Assembly (NCBI GenBank): GCA_963723595.1 | Contig: CAVRRQ010000010.1 | Span: forward strand, 496,001-560,000 | Reading direction: 5' to 3' | DNA from: RYN-230 sp963723595 | GTDB lineage: Bacteria; Actinomycetota; Actinomycetes; Streptosporangiales; Streptosporangiaceae | Length of the DNA: 64,000 nt | Part shown: in pieces, positions 31,805-39,936 of the stretch | Numbering within the stretch: the stretch's first letter is position 1 | How the letters are laid out: every line of letters starts with the position of its first letter | Notes under the pieces: model-generated | What the model was told of the DNA's origin: nothing | The model's input: the letters and a program-made list of their open reading frames with translations, nothing else | The model's database searches: none | Made by a program: the position numbers and the translations under genes

Positions 31805-32552
31805 GGACGCCGCCGTCGGAGTGCACGATCTCGCCGGTGGTCGCGGGGAACCAGTCGGACAGCAGCGCGGCGCAGGCCCGCGCGGCCGGCTCCGGGTCGG
31901 TGACGTCCCAGCCGAGCGGCGCCCGCTCGGCCCACAAGCCGGTCAGGCCGTCGAACCCCGGGATGCTCCTGGCGGCCATGGTGCGCAGCGGGCCGGCCGA
32001 CACCAGGTTGACCCGGATCCCCCTGGGCCCGAGATCACGGGCCAGGTACCGGGCACAGGACTCCAGGCCGGCCTTGGCCACCCCCATCCAGTCGTACCCG
32101 GGCCAGGCCTGCGCGGCGTCGAAGTCCAGGCCGACCAGGGAGCCACCGTCTGGCATCAGCGGCAGCGCCGCGACCGCGAGCGCCTTGAGGGAGTAGGTGG
32201 ACACCTGCAGCGCGGTGGCGACATCCGCCCACTCGGTGTGCAGGAAGTTGCCGCCGAGCGCGGTCTGCGGGGCGAACCCGATCGCATGGACGACCCCGTC
32301 CAGCCCGTCGAGGTGCCCGCGGACCCGCTCGGCCAGCGACTCAAGATGGGCCGGATCCGTCACGTCCAGCTCGATGACGGGCGGCGGGTCGGGCAGCCGC
32401 TTGGCGATGCGCTCCACCAGGCTGAGCCGGCCGTACCCGGTCAGCACCACCCGGGCTCCTTCCTGCTGGGCGATCCGCGCCACGTGGAACGCGATCGAGG
32501 AGTCGGTAAGCACGCCTGTCACCAGGATCCGCTTGCCGTCCAGGATTCCCAT
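31788..32552 (-). CDS. fabI: Enoyl-[acyl-carrier-protein] reductase, NADH, InhA-like
   Basis: The last reductive step of type II fatty acid elongation. MGILDGKRILVTGVLTDSS matches the InhA/FabI nucleotide-binding start. Catalytic Tyr153 and Lys160 lie in YDWMGVAK, and VSAGPLRTMAARSIPGF and LLSDWFPATTGEIVHSDGG are typical. ATG 32552 has a GAGGAGA ribosome site. It follows fabG by about 88 bp and overlaps purU. 254 residues, intact. Confidence 0.95.
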   Translation of the reverse strand: MGILDGKRILVTGVLTDSSIAFHVARIAQQEGARVVLTGYGRLSLVERIAKRLPDPPPVIELDVTDPAHLESLAERVRGHLDGLDGVVHAIGFAPQTALGGNFLHTEWADVATALQVSTYSLKALAVAALPLMPDGGSLVGLDFDAAQAWPGYDWMGVAKAGLESCARYLARDLGPRGIRVNLVSAGPLRTMAARSIPGFDGLTGLWAERAPLGWDVTDPEPAARACAALLSDWFPATTGEIVHSDGGVHAVGG

Positions 32553-32618
32553 CTCGATCTCCTCAGTGCCTCAAGCCTCGGTGCCTAAAACCTCAGTACC
32601 GCGCAGTCCAGCGCCGCG

Positions 32619-32650
32619 ACAATTCAGTGCCGGGACAATTCAGTGGCCCA
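32619..32650. repeat. 16-bp tandem duplication at the fabG stop codon
   Basis: The 16-bp units 32619-32634 and 32635-32650 share ACAATTCAGTG. On the minus strand each carries CACTGAATTGT, and the TGA of the gene-proximal unit is the fabG stop (32640-32642). More diverged copies of the CACTGA pattern continue toward fabI. Confidence 0.75.
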
Positions 32651-33344
32651 TGCCGAGGCCGCCATCGACCGGGATGACCGCCCCGGTGATGTAGGCCGCA
32701 TCCGGGCCGGCCAGGAAGGCTACCGTCGCGGCGACCTCCTCGGTGCTGGCCAGGCGGCCGAGCGGCACCTGCGCGAGAATGGCCGCCTTCCGGTCGTCGG
32801 GCAGCACCGCGGTCATGTCGGTGTCCACGAAGCCCGGCGCCACCACGTTGGCGGTGATGTTCCGGCTGCCGAGTTCCCGGGCCAGGGAGCGGGCCAGGCC
32901 GATCAGCCCGGCCTTGGAGGCCGCGTAGTTCGCCTGGCCGCCCGAGCCGAGCAGGCCGACGACCGAGGAGATGAACACCATCCGGCCGCGGCGCATCTTC
33001 ATCATCCCGCGCACTGCCCGCCTGGCCACCCGGTACGAGCCGGCCAGGTTGGTGTCGATCACGTCGGTGAAGTCGTCCTCTTTCATGAGCGCGAGCAGCT
33101 GATCGCGGGTGATGCCGGCGTTGGAGACCAGCACCTCCACCGGCCCCTGCCCGGCCTCGACCTTGGCGAAGGCCTCGTCCACGGCACCGGAGTCCCGGAC
33201 GTCGCAGGCCACGGTGGCCAGGCCGGGCACCGCGTCGCCCGACCGGGATGTCACGGTGACCTGATCGCCGCCGGCCGCCAGGCGGCGGGCGATGGCCAGC
33301 CCTATGCCCCGGTTCCCGCCGGTGACGAGGACGGATCGGCTCAT
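32640..33344 (-). CDS. fabG: 3-oxoacyl-[acyl-carrier-protein] reductase
   Basis: Reduces 3-ketoacyl-ACP with NADPH. ATG 33344 is selected because GAAGAAGG precedes it; an in-frame start lies nine codons upstream. The cofactor motif is TGGNRGIG, the NAG motif VSNAGITRD, the catalytic Ser lies in FISSVVG, and Tyr/Lys are in YAASKAG. It ends ITGAVIPVDGGLGMGH. Adjacent fabI supports a fatty-acid role rather than another short-chain reductase. 234 residues, intact. Confidence 0.94.
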   Translation of the reverse strand: MSRSVLVTGGNRGIGLAIARRLAAGGDQVTVTSRSGDAVPGLATVACDVRDSGAVDEAFAKVEAGQGPVEVLVSNAGITRDQLLALMKEDDFTDVIDTNLAGSYRVARRAVRGMMKMRRGRMVFISSVVGLLGSGGQANYAASKAGLIGLARSLARELGSRNITANVVAPGFVDTDMTAVLPDDRKAAILAQVPLGRLASTEEVAATVAFLAGPDAAYITGAVIPVDGGLGMGH

Positions 33345-33526
33345 CGGCGAACCTTCTTCCATGATCATCAAATCGACTCGCGCAGCCCCGGCGAGCGTAC
33401 CCGGCGGCCGTCACAGGGCGTGGGATAGGTTGCCACTGGAGGAGCACAGTACACATCCATCCCGGACCAGCCGGCCGGACTGCACCAGGCCGGGGAGTAC
33501 GCAGCGGACAGGGCACAGGATCAGGC

Positions 33527-35077
33527 ATGGAGCCAAGCACAGACGCAGGCACGCGGCCCGGCGGCGGGGAACCGGGCACCGGGCATCCCATCGATCCGGA
33601 GTTCGCCAGCCTGCCGCTGCGTGAGTTCGCCGCCACCGCGCTGCAGCGCGCCCGGGAGCTCGGCGCGGAGCACGCCGATTTCCGTGCCGAGCGGATCAGG
33701 AGCCAGGAGATCGGGCTGTCCGACGGCCACCTCGAGACGCTGCTGGATGCGGACGAGCTGGGCCTGGCCGTCCGGGTGGTGCTGAACGGCACCTGGGGTT
33801 TCGCCGCCGCGGTGGACCTGAGCCCGCTGGCTGCGGTGCGGGCGGCCGAGGAAGCCATCGACGTGGCCCGGGTCGCTGCGGCGATGAACACGGAGCGCAT
33901 CGAGCTGGCCGCCGAACCGGGGTACGGCGACGTGAGCTGGGTGTCCGCCTACGAGCAGGACCCGTTCGGCGTCAGCGTCGCAGAAAAGCTGGCCCTGCTG
34001 TCGGACTGGAGCGGGCGGCTGATGGCCAGCCCGGTGATCGGCCACGCCGACGCCTCGCTGGTCCAGGTCCGGGAGTGCAAGTTCTACGCCGACGGGGCGA
34101 CGACGGCCCTTCAGCAGCGGGTGCGGCTGCACCCGGTGCTCACCGCGGTCGCGGTGGAGCCCAGCGGGCGGTTCGAGACCATGCGCACGCTGGCCCCGCC
34201 CGCCGGCCGGGGATATGAGTACCTGACCGGCACCGGGTGGGACTTCGAGGCCGAGCTGGCCCGGCTGCCGGACCTGCTGGCCGAGAAGCTGGCCGCCCCC
34301 GCGGTAGAGGCGGGCCGGTACGACCTGGTCATCCACCCCTCCAACCTGTGGCTGGTCATCCACGAGTCGATCGGGCACGCCACCGAGCTCGACCGGGTGC
34401 TCGGCTATGAGGCGGCGTACGCGGGCACGTCGTTCGCCACCCTCGACAAGCTGGGCAGCCTGCAGTACGGCTCGCCCATGATGCGGGTCACCGGCGACCG
34501 GACCGTCCCGCACGGCTTGTCCACGGTGGGCTACGACGACGAGGGCGTCGCGGCCCAGTCCTGGGACCTGATCTCCGGCGGCGTGCTGCGCGGCTACCAG
34601 CTCGACCGCCGCATCGCCCAGCTGACCGGCTTCGGCCGGTCCAACGGCTGCGCGTTCGCCGATTCCCCCGGCCACATGCCGATCCAGCGGATGGCCAACG
34701 TCTCGCTCCAGCCCGCCCAGGACGGCCCGGGCACCGACGAGCTCATCGCCGGGGTGACCAACGGGATCTACATCGAGGGCGACAAGAGCTGGTCCATCGA
34801 CATGCAGCGGTACAACTTCCAGTTCACCGGGCAGCGCTTCTTCAAGATCACCAATGGCCGGCTGGACGGCCAGCTGCGCGACGTGGCCTACCAGGCCACC
34901 ACGACCGACTTCTGGAACTCGATGGAGGCCGTGGGCGGCCCGCAGACGTATGTGCTGGGGGGCGCGTTCAACTGCGGGAAAGGCCAGCCCGGGCAGATCG
35001 CCCCGGTCAGCCACGGCTGCCCCACGGCACTCATGCGCGGGGTCCGGGTGCTGAATACCGCGGAGGAGGGGGCATGA
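33527..35077 (+). CDS. tldD: TldD-family metalloprotease subunit
   Basis: The catalytic subunit of the TldD/TldE heterodimer, which in other bacteria trims unfolded peptides or RiPP precursors. The zinc motif HESIGH is at residues 279-284 (HExxxH), supported by TDFWNSMEAVGG and FNCGKGQPGQIAPVSHGC near the C-terminus. 516 residues, intact. Its TGA overlaps the tldE ATG (ATGA), so the two are coupled. No RiPP precursor or partner gene is obvious nearby. Confidence 0.93.
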   Translation: MEPSTDAGTRPGGGEPGTGHPIDPEFASLPLREFAATALQRARELGAEHADFRAERIRSQEIGLSDGHLETLLDADELGLAVRVVLNGTWGFAAAVDLSPLAAVRAAEEAIDVARVAAAMNTERIELAAEPGYGDVSWVSAYEQDPFGVSVAEKLALLSDWSGRLMASPVIGHADASLVQVRECKFYADGATTALQQRVRLHPVLTAVAVEPSGRFETMRTLAPPAGRGYEYLTGTGWDFEAELARLPDLLAEKLAAPAVEAGRYDLVIHPSNLWLVIHESIGHATELDRVLGYEAAYAGTSFATLDKLGSLQYGSPMMRVTGDRTVPHGLSTVGYDDEGVAAQSWDLISGGVLRGYQLDRRIAQLTGFGRSNGCAFADSPGHMPIQRMANVSLQPAQDGPGTDELIAGVTNGIYIEGDKSWSIDMQRYNFQFTGQRFFKITNGRLDGQLRDVAYQATTTDFWNSMEAVGGPQTYVLGGAFNCGKGQPGQIAPVSHGCPTALMRGVRVLNTAEEGA

Positions 35078-36564
35078 GCCTGCATCAGTCCGACCCGGGG
35101 ACCACGGCCAGATCAGGAAGCACGGGGACGACTAGCGCGGGTCCTGGTTCAGTAAGCAGCAGGCCCCAGGACATGGTCGAGCGCGCGCTGGCCGCGGCCC
35201 GGTCCGGCGACTGCATCGTGATCGCCGGCGAAAGCTCGGCCGCGAACCTGCGCTGGGCCGGCAACACGCTGACCACGAACGGCGTGTCGCGGTCCCGCCA
35301 GCTGACCGTGATCGCGATCAGCCGCCGCGCGGCGGGCACCTCGGTGGGCGTGGTGTCGCGGGCGGGCGTCCGCGACGACCAGGTGGAGGACGTGGTCCGG
35401 GAGGCCGAGCAGGCCGCCGCGGACGGCTCCCCCGCGGAGGATGCCCAGCCGCTGCTGGGCCCGGACGACGACGCGGTGCGGAAGATCTCGCCCGTGGCGC
35501 GCTGGGACGATCCGGTGGCGAGCACCGAGATCGGGGTGTTCAGCGGGTTCGCGGCGGACCTGGGCGCCGCGTTTGCGTCCGCACAGGCCGGCGAGCGCAA
35601 GCTGTACGGGTACGCCGAGCACTCGCTGAACTGCACCTTCCTCGGCACGTCGACCGGCCTGCGGCTGCGCCACGACCAGCCGTCCGGCAAGGTCGAGCTC
35701 AACGCGAAGTCCGCGGACCTGACCCGCTCGGCCTGGGCCGGCTGCGGCACCCGGGACTTCACCGACGTGGACGTCGCGTCCCTGGACACCGGGCTGGAGC
35801 GGCGGCTGGACTGGGCCCGGCGGAAGATCGACCTGCCGCCGGGACGGTACGAGACGCTGCTCCCCCCGGGGGCCGTCGCCGACCTGCTCGTCTACATGTA
35901 CTGGTCGGCGGGGGCCAAGGACGCCCTCGACGGCCGCAGCGTGTTCAGCAAGCCCGGAGGCGGCACCCGGGTCGGTGAGCGGCTGTCCAGCCTGCCGCTG
36001 ACCCTGTTCAGCGACCCGGCCCTGCCCGGGCTGGCCTGCTCCCCGTTCGTCGTCGCGCACGCCTCGCGCCGCGAAGCCTCGGTGTTCGACAACGGCCTGG
36101 GACTGGAGCGCACCGACTGGATCCGCGACGGTGAGCTCGCCGCGCTGATCCAGACCCGGCACACCGCCGGGCTCTCCGGGCTGCCCGCCACGCCCGGCGT
36201 CGACAACCTGGCCCTGGCCGGTCCCCCGGGCTCCTCGGCGTCCCTGGAGGACATGGTGGCCCGCACCGGACGGGGCCTGCTGCTCACTACCCTCTGGTAC
36301 ATCCGCGAGGTGGACCCGCAGACCCTGCTGCTGACCGGGCTGACCCGGGACGGCATCTACCTGGTGGAAAACGGGGAGGTCAGCGGGGCGGTCAACAATT
36401 TCCGCTTCAACGAGAGCCCGGTCGCCATGCTGGGCCGGGTCGCCGAGGCCGGGGCGGCCGTGCCCGCGCTGCCCCGCGAGTGGGGCGACTATTTCACCCG
36501 CTGCGCCATGCCCCCGGTCCGGGTGGAGGACTTCAACATGTCCTCGGTCAGCCAGGCCAGTTAG
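35074..36564 (+). CDS. tldE: TldE/PmbA-family protease subunit
   Basis: The non-catalytic partner of TldD. It lacks an HExxxH motif, as expected. The first 30 residues are Ser/Gly/Thr-rich, then ERALAAARSGDCIVIAGESS and NLRWAGNTLTTNGVSRSRQL begin the fold. TLWYIREVDPQTLLLTGLTRD and ENGEVSGAVNNFRFNESP are family features. 496 residues, intact. It starts with a G-rich ribosome site inside the tldD end. Confidence 0.92.
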   Translation: MSLHQSDPGTTARSGSTGTTSAGPGSVSSRPQDMVERALAAARSGDCIVIAGESSAANLRWAGNTLTTNGVSRSRQLTVIAISRRAAGTSVGVVSRAGVRDDQVEDVVREAEQAAADGSPAEDAQPLLGPDDDAVRKISPVARWDDPVASTEIGVFSGFAADLGAAFASAQAGERKLYGYAEHSLNCTFLGTSTGLRLRHDQPSGKVELNAKSADLTRSAWAGCGTRDFTDVDVASLDTGLERRLDWARRKIDLPPGRYETLLPPGAVADLLVYMYWSAGAKDALDGRSVFSKPGGGTRVGERLSSLPLTLFSDPALPGLACSPFVVAHASRREASVFDNGLGLERTDWIRDGELAALIQTRHTAGLSGLPATPGVDNLALAGPPGSSASLEDMVARTGRGLLLTTLWYIREVDPQTLLLTGLTRDGIYLVENGEVSGAVNNFRFNESPVAMLGRVAEAGAAVPALPREWGDYFTRCAMPPVRVEDFNMSSVSQAS

Positions 36565-36648
36565 CCTTCCGCGCCGGCCGAAGGGCCGCCGCGCCGTCCC
36601 AGCGAAGCCGACGGCGTGACGACCCGCCCGGGCGAGGTCTAGCGGACC

Positions 36649-36674
36649 GGCTGCCGCGCCGTGGCGCGGCAGCC
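36649..36674. terminator. Strong hairpin between convergent tldE and dodecin genes
   Basis: A perfect 12-bp GC stem (36649-36660 with 36663-36674) sits four bases beyond the dodecin stop and about 85 bp beyond tldE. There is no long T run, which is common for actinobacterial terminators. Confidence 0.6.
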
Positions 36675-36677
36675 CTA

Positions 36678-36890
36678 TCAGCTGTCTTCGAGGCGGAAGC
36701 CCACCTTCAGGCCGACCTGGTAGTGCGCCACCTCACCGTCGGTGATCTGCCCGCGCACCTGGGTGACCTCGAACCAGTCCAGGTGCCGCAGGGTCTGCCC
36801 GGCCCGGTGCACCGCGTTCCGGATGGCGGGCTCGATGCCGTCCGGCGACGTGCCGACGATCTCGGTGACGCGGTAGGTACGTTCGGTCAT
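36678..36890 (-). CDS. Dodecin, flavin-binding protein
   Basis: A 70-residue protein that forms dodecameric flavin storage shells. TYRVTEIVGTSPDGIEPAIR, LRHLDWFEVTQVRGQI (the flavin-stacking Trp) and VAHYQVGLKVGFRLED match the family closely, at normal length. It is divergent from an FMN-dependent oxidase gene about 90 bp away, which suits a flavin-related role. Confidence 0.95.
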   Translation of the reverse strand: MTERTYRVTEIVGTSPDGIEPAIRNAVHRAGQTLRHLDWFEVTQVRGQITDGEVAHYQVGLKVGFRLEDS

Positions 36891-36981
36891 GACCCCTCCA
36901 CAGGGTGGTTGAAATCCGGGAACTGGTCCCGCTCGCGGGACTGGCGTCCCACCCGGCCTTCCGGCAGGGTTTCTGGGTGTG

Positions 36982-38043
36982 ATGGCTGACGTTTCCGAGC
37001 TTGAGCGGCAGGCCCGACAGCTCCTTCGCCCTGAGGTCTATGACTACTACGCCGGCGGTTCCGGTGGCGAGGTGACCCTCCGCGCGAACGCGGAAGCCTG
37101 GCAGCGGGTCCGGTTCCTGCCGCGGGTGCTGCGTGACGTCTCGGCCGTCCGGACCGGCGTCCAGCTGGGCCCCCCGCTGAACCTGGACTTGCGCACCCCC
37201 CTCGCGGTGGCGCCCACGGCCTTCCACCGGCTGGCTCATCCCGAGGGGGAAACCGCCACCGCCGCGGGCGCCGCCCGGGCCGGGGCGCTGTTCGTGCTCT
37301 CCACCCGGAGCTCGCGGCGGATCGAGGACGTCGCCGCGGCCGTGGCCGGCGCCGCCGGGAGCTGGTGGTTCCAGGTGTACATGATGCGCGAGCGGGATCT
37401 CACCGCCGGGCTGGTCCGGCGGGCGGCGGCCGCGGGCGCCCGGGCCCTGGTCCTGACCGGCGACACCCCCGTGGTCGGGCGCCAGGTCCTGGTACCCGGC
37501 GGCGGCGTGATCAGCGACCGCGATTTCGAGGACAACCTCGGGCGGCTGGACGACCTGTCCCGGGCCCGGTTCGTCCCGGCCAGCCTGGCCGACATCGGCT
37601 GGCTGGGCGAGATCAGCGGCGGCCTGCCCGTGCTGGTCAAGGGGGTGCTGCGGGCTGACGACGCGGCTGCCTGCCTGGCCGCGGGGGCCGCCGGGGTCAT
37701 CGTGTCCAATCACGGCGGCCGGCAGCTGGACCAGGCCGTGCCCACCGCGCAGGCCCTGCCCTCGGTGCGGGCCGCCGCGGCGGGCCGGCCAGTGTTCGTG
37801 GACGGCGGTGTCCGCAGCCCGGAGAGCGCGCTCGCCGGGCTCGCGATGGGCGCGTCCCTGGTCTTCGCGGGCCGGCCTGTGCTGTGGGCGCTGGCCTGCG
37901 GCGGGGCCGACAGCGTGCGGGCGTGGCTGGAGGACCTGACCGAAGGCCTGGCCCACGTGATGGCGCTGGCCGGCGCCCCCTCCGTGGCCGCGCTGCCTGC
38001 CCTCGGGGCCGTGGCGGACCCGGGAACCGGCCTCCGCGGCTGA
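36982..38043 (+). CDS. FMN-dependent alpha-hydroxy acid oxidase/dehydrogenase
   Basis: Oxidises an L-2-hydroxy acid such as lactate. The fold is marked by EVYDYYAGGSGGEVTLRANA, LAVAPTAFHRLAHPEGE, VLTGDTPVVGRQV, VLVKGVLRADDA, the catalytic His and Arg in SNHGGRQLD, and the FMN phosphate loop in VDGGVRSPE and GRPVLWALACGG. About 353 residues, intact. ATG 36982 or GTG 36979 could be the start. The substrate cannot be told from the sequence. Confidence 0.9.
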   Translation: MADVSELERQARQLLRPEVYDYYAGGSGGEVTLRANAEAWQRVRFLPRVLRDVSAVRTGVQLGPPLNLDLRTPLAVAPTAFHRLAHPEGETATAAGAARAGALFVLSTRSSRRIEDVAAAVAGAAGSWWFQVYMMRERDLTAGLVRRAAAAGARALVLTGDTPVVGRQVLVPGGGVISDRDFEDNLGRLDDLSRARFVPASLADIGWLGEISGGLPVLVKGVLRADDAAACLAAGAAGVIVSNHGGRQLDQAVPTAQALPSVRAAAAGRPVFVDGGVRSPESALAGLAMGASLVFAGRPVLWALACGGADSVRAWLEDLTEGLAHVMALAGAPSVAALPALGAVADPGTGLRG

Positions 38044-38104
38044 CCCGCTCACGGCGGCGCAACCCGCATTCGCCTGCCGGACTTGGTCGACGTACGTTGG
38101 AGGG

Positions 38105-38530
38105 GTGAAAACCACCAGCGGGGGGCGCCGTCAGCGGGCGTACCTCGTCACGGAGGCACAGCCGCCTCTCTCGGCGGACATTGCCTCACGGCAGCGCCGC
38201 TACCTGATCATGATGGGAATCCGGGTCGCTTGTTTTGGGGCCACGATTGCCCTGTTCGTCGCCGGCGCAGGCTGGTGGGCGGCGATTCCCGCAGTAGGCG
38301 CTATCACCATCCCCTATTTCGCCGTAGTGATCGCCAACGGGGGCCGTGAGCCCGCCAGCACGACTGGTTTCCGGGCCTACGAGGCCCGCTTGCCGGAGCG
38401 CTACATTCCCCCGGACGCAGCCGGGTGGCCTGCTGCGAGGCCCACCCCGGAGGCGCCGTCTCCCGGGCCGCAGCCGCCCCACCCGTTTAGCCCGGAAACA
38501 GGGGCTGAAAAGCAGCCTGGAAACGGCTGA
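38105..38530 (+). CDS. DUF3099 family membrane protein
   Basis: A 141-residue actinobacterial protein of unknown function. The N-terminal cytoplasmic part (AYLVTEAQPPLSADIASRQR) is followed by two membrane segments (about 35-55 and 57-78) and a Pro-rich tail. The GTG at 38105 has no well-spaced ribosome site. A -10-like TACGTT at 38093-38098 would place the transcript start on the GTG itself, so leaderless translation is plausible. Confidence 0.8.
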   Translation: MKTTSGGRRQRAYLVTEAQPPLSADIASRQRRYLIMMGIRVACFGATIALFVAGAGWWAAIPAVGAITIPYFAVVIANGGREPASTTGFRAYEARLPERYIPPDAAGWPAARPTPEAPSPGPQPPHPFSPETGAEKQPGNG

Positions 38531-38579
38531 ACGGTGGCTCAACGCGCGTGTGCGGGCCAGATCTGCTTGTAATCCGGTC

Positions 38580-38611
38580 TTGACGCACAAGGGGGGGTTT
38601 CGGTGTAACAT
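38580..38611 (+). promoter_or_regulatory. Putative sigma-70-type promoter of the C-rich-loop RNA
   Basis: TTGACG at 38580-38585 is an excellent -35. TAACAT at 38606-38611 is a fair -10, though the 20-bp gap is longer than ideal and includes a G7 run (38591-38597) that may be over-called. Transcription would begin within a few bases of the first hairpin at 38619. Confidence 0.6.
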
Positions 38612-38618
38612 GCATATC

Positions 38619-38724
38619 GGTGCTCTGGTCCCCCGTCGGAGCACCTGCCGGCGTTCCGGGCCCCCGTCGGAACGCCGATGAATGCGACGCCGGGTGGTTT
38701 GCCCCCGTAGCCACCCGGCGTCGC
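38619..38724 (+). ncRNA. Three-hairpin small RNA with CCCCCGT loops, 6C-RNA-like
   Basis: Three consecutive perfect stems each expose the same C-rich loop. Hairpin 1: stem 38619-38625/38639-38645, loop with CCCCCGTC. Hairpin 2: 9-bp stem 38649-38657/38669-38677, loop GGGCCCCCGTC. Hairpin 3: 14-bp stem 38684-38697/38711-38724, loop TTTGCCCCCGTAG, strong enough to terminate. The design matches the actinobacterial 6C RNA described by comparative genomics, whose hairpins carry C runs that pair with G-rich mRNA regions. Here there are three hairpins with five Cs each, so this is either a variant or a related class. No coding frame fits the region. Confidence 0.8.
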
Positions 38725-38776
38725 TCCATGCTCGCTGCTCCTTCGGATCAGCTTCGAATTGGCTCGCAGTATCTTC

Positions 38777-38804
38777 CCGGGGGGGTGACCCCCCGGACCC
38801 CCCG
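38777..38804. repeat. GC-palindrome repeat, copy 2
   Basis: G7-TGA-C6 with flanking CC/GG forms a perfect hairpin at 38777-38796, followed by GGACCCCCC. It is nearly identical to the minus strand of 25654-25680, so this is a dispersed element. It lies 50 bp past the three-hairpin RNA. Confidence 0.7.
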
Positions 38805-38812
38805 ATGGCGCG

Positions 38813-38856
38813 CTTCGCGCGCACACCAGCACGGCTTCGCGCGCACACCAGCACGG
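38813..38856. repeat. 22-bp direct tandem duplication
   Basis: Two exact copies of a 22-bp unit starting CTTCGCGCGCACACC (38813-38834 and 38835-38856) follow the GC palindrome. It is non-coding on both strands as far as I can judge. Confidence 0.85.
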
Positions 38857-38910
38857 GGCATCGCACGCCTATCCCGGACTAGTCCGCGCACGGCCTGGAT
38901 GTGCCCGCAT

Positions 38911-38945
38911 CAGTCAACTTAATGACTTAGTGATCTAACGACATG
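38911..38945. promoter_or_regulatory. AT-rich patch with two small dyads
   Basis: In an otherwise GC-rich stretch, AGTCA-N6-TGACT is followed directly by TTAG-TGAT-CTAA. Such stacked short palindromes resemble MarR/PadR-type operators. No gene start lies just downstream on either strand: the nearest are the end of the ABC exporter and the C-rich RNA. The role is unknown. Confidence 0.35.
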
Positions 38946-38974
38946 TCTACTCGGGGGCTGGGCAGCGAAAACGA

Positions 38975-39002
38975 GAAGCCGCCTGGAGGACCAGGCGGCT
39001 TC
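38975..39002 (-). terminator. Terminator of the PadR-ABC exporter operon
   Basis: A perfect 12-bp stem (38975-38986 with 38991-39002) with a four-base loop lies 22 bp beyond the permease stop. On the minus strand it is followed by TCGTTTTCG, giving a T-rich end. Confidence 0.8.
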
Positions 39003-39024
39003 GTCGTGCGGGTCGTGGAGCGGG

Positions 39025-39936
39025 TTACTCAGTCTTGCTGAACTCGACGATGGCGATGGTGAGCATGACCAGCCCCATAACCGCCACGATGGCCAGCGAC
39101 AGCCAGACCGGCACGACCCAGCCGTCCCAGGTGATGCCGGGCGACAGGCGGGCCAGCGCCACCGGGCTGAGACTCAGGTGCTCGAACACCGCGTGGCGCA
39201 TCGGGCCAACCGCGTAGGTCAGCGGGTCGATCCGGGTCAGCACGCTCAGCCAGGCGGGCAGCCCGGTCAGCGGGTAAAGCGCTCCGGACAGGAAGAACAG
39301 CGGCAGGACCAGCATCTGGGTCAGCGCCATGAACGCCTGGAACTGGGTGATGCGGGCGGCCATCATGACCCCGAACGCGGTGATCGTGAACGACAGCAGC
39401 AGCAGCTCGCCGATCAGCGTGAGGATCAGCACCGGGTTGTACGGCACGTGCGCCAGCCAGGCCAGGCACAGCATCACGATGCCCTGGAAGGTCGCGATCG
39501 TCGCGCCGCCCAGGCATTTGCCGATCACGATCGCGGACCGGCTCACCGGCGCGACCAGCATCTCCCGCAGGAAGCCGAACTCGCGGTCCCACACGATCGA
39601 GGCGGCTGAGAACACCGCAGTGAACAGGACCGACATCGCCAGCACGCCGGGGAAAATGAACGTCTTGAAGTCCACCCCGGACGGCATGTTGCGTCCGGCC
39701 AGCGAGGACAGCCCGGTACCGAGGACGACCAGGAACAGCAGCGGCTGGATCAGCGACGTGACCGCGCGGAGCCGGTCCCGGCGGAACCTGATCAGCTCCC
39801 GGCGCCACACGATGCTCACCGCGCGCAGGTCCGAGCGAAGGCTCCGCTCCGGCACCGCCACCCGGATCTGGCTGGCCAGGCCCTCGTCCGGGGCCGCGAT
39901 CCCGCCCGGCCGGGCGGTCTGGGTTGCCATGCTCAT
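39025..39936 (-). CDS. ABC-2 type exporter permease (DrrB-like)
   Basis: The membrane subunit of a drug or lipid exporter. From ATG 39936 (overlapping the ATPase TGA as ATGA) come about 45 cytoplasmic residues and then six membrane segments. The ABC-2 signature region is MLVAPVSRSAIVIGKCLGG, with LPLFFLSGALYPLTGLPAWL and PLTYAVGPMRHAVF near the end. 303 residues, intact. It is the last gene of the PadR operon. Confidence 0.92.
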   Translation of the reverse strand: MSMATQTARPGGIAAPDEGLASQIRVAVPERSLRSDLRAVSIVWRRELIRFRRDRLRAVTSLIQPLLFLVVLGTGLSSLAGRNMPSGVDFKTFIFPGVLAMSVLFTAVFSAASIVWDREFGFLREMLVAPVSRSAIVIGKCLGGATIATFQGIVMLCLAWLAHVPYNPVLILTLIGELLLLSFTITAFGVMMAARITQFQAFMALTQMLVLPLFFLSGALYPLTGLPAWLSVLTRIDPLTYAVGPMRHAVFEHLSLSPVALARLSPGITWDGWVVPVWLSLAIVAVMGLVMLTIAIVEFSKTE

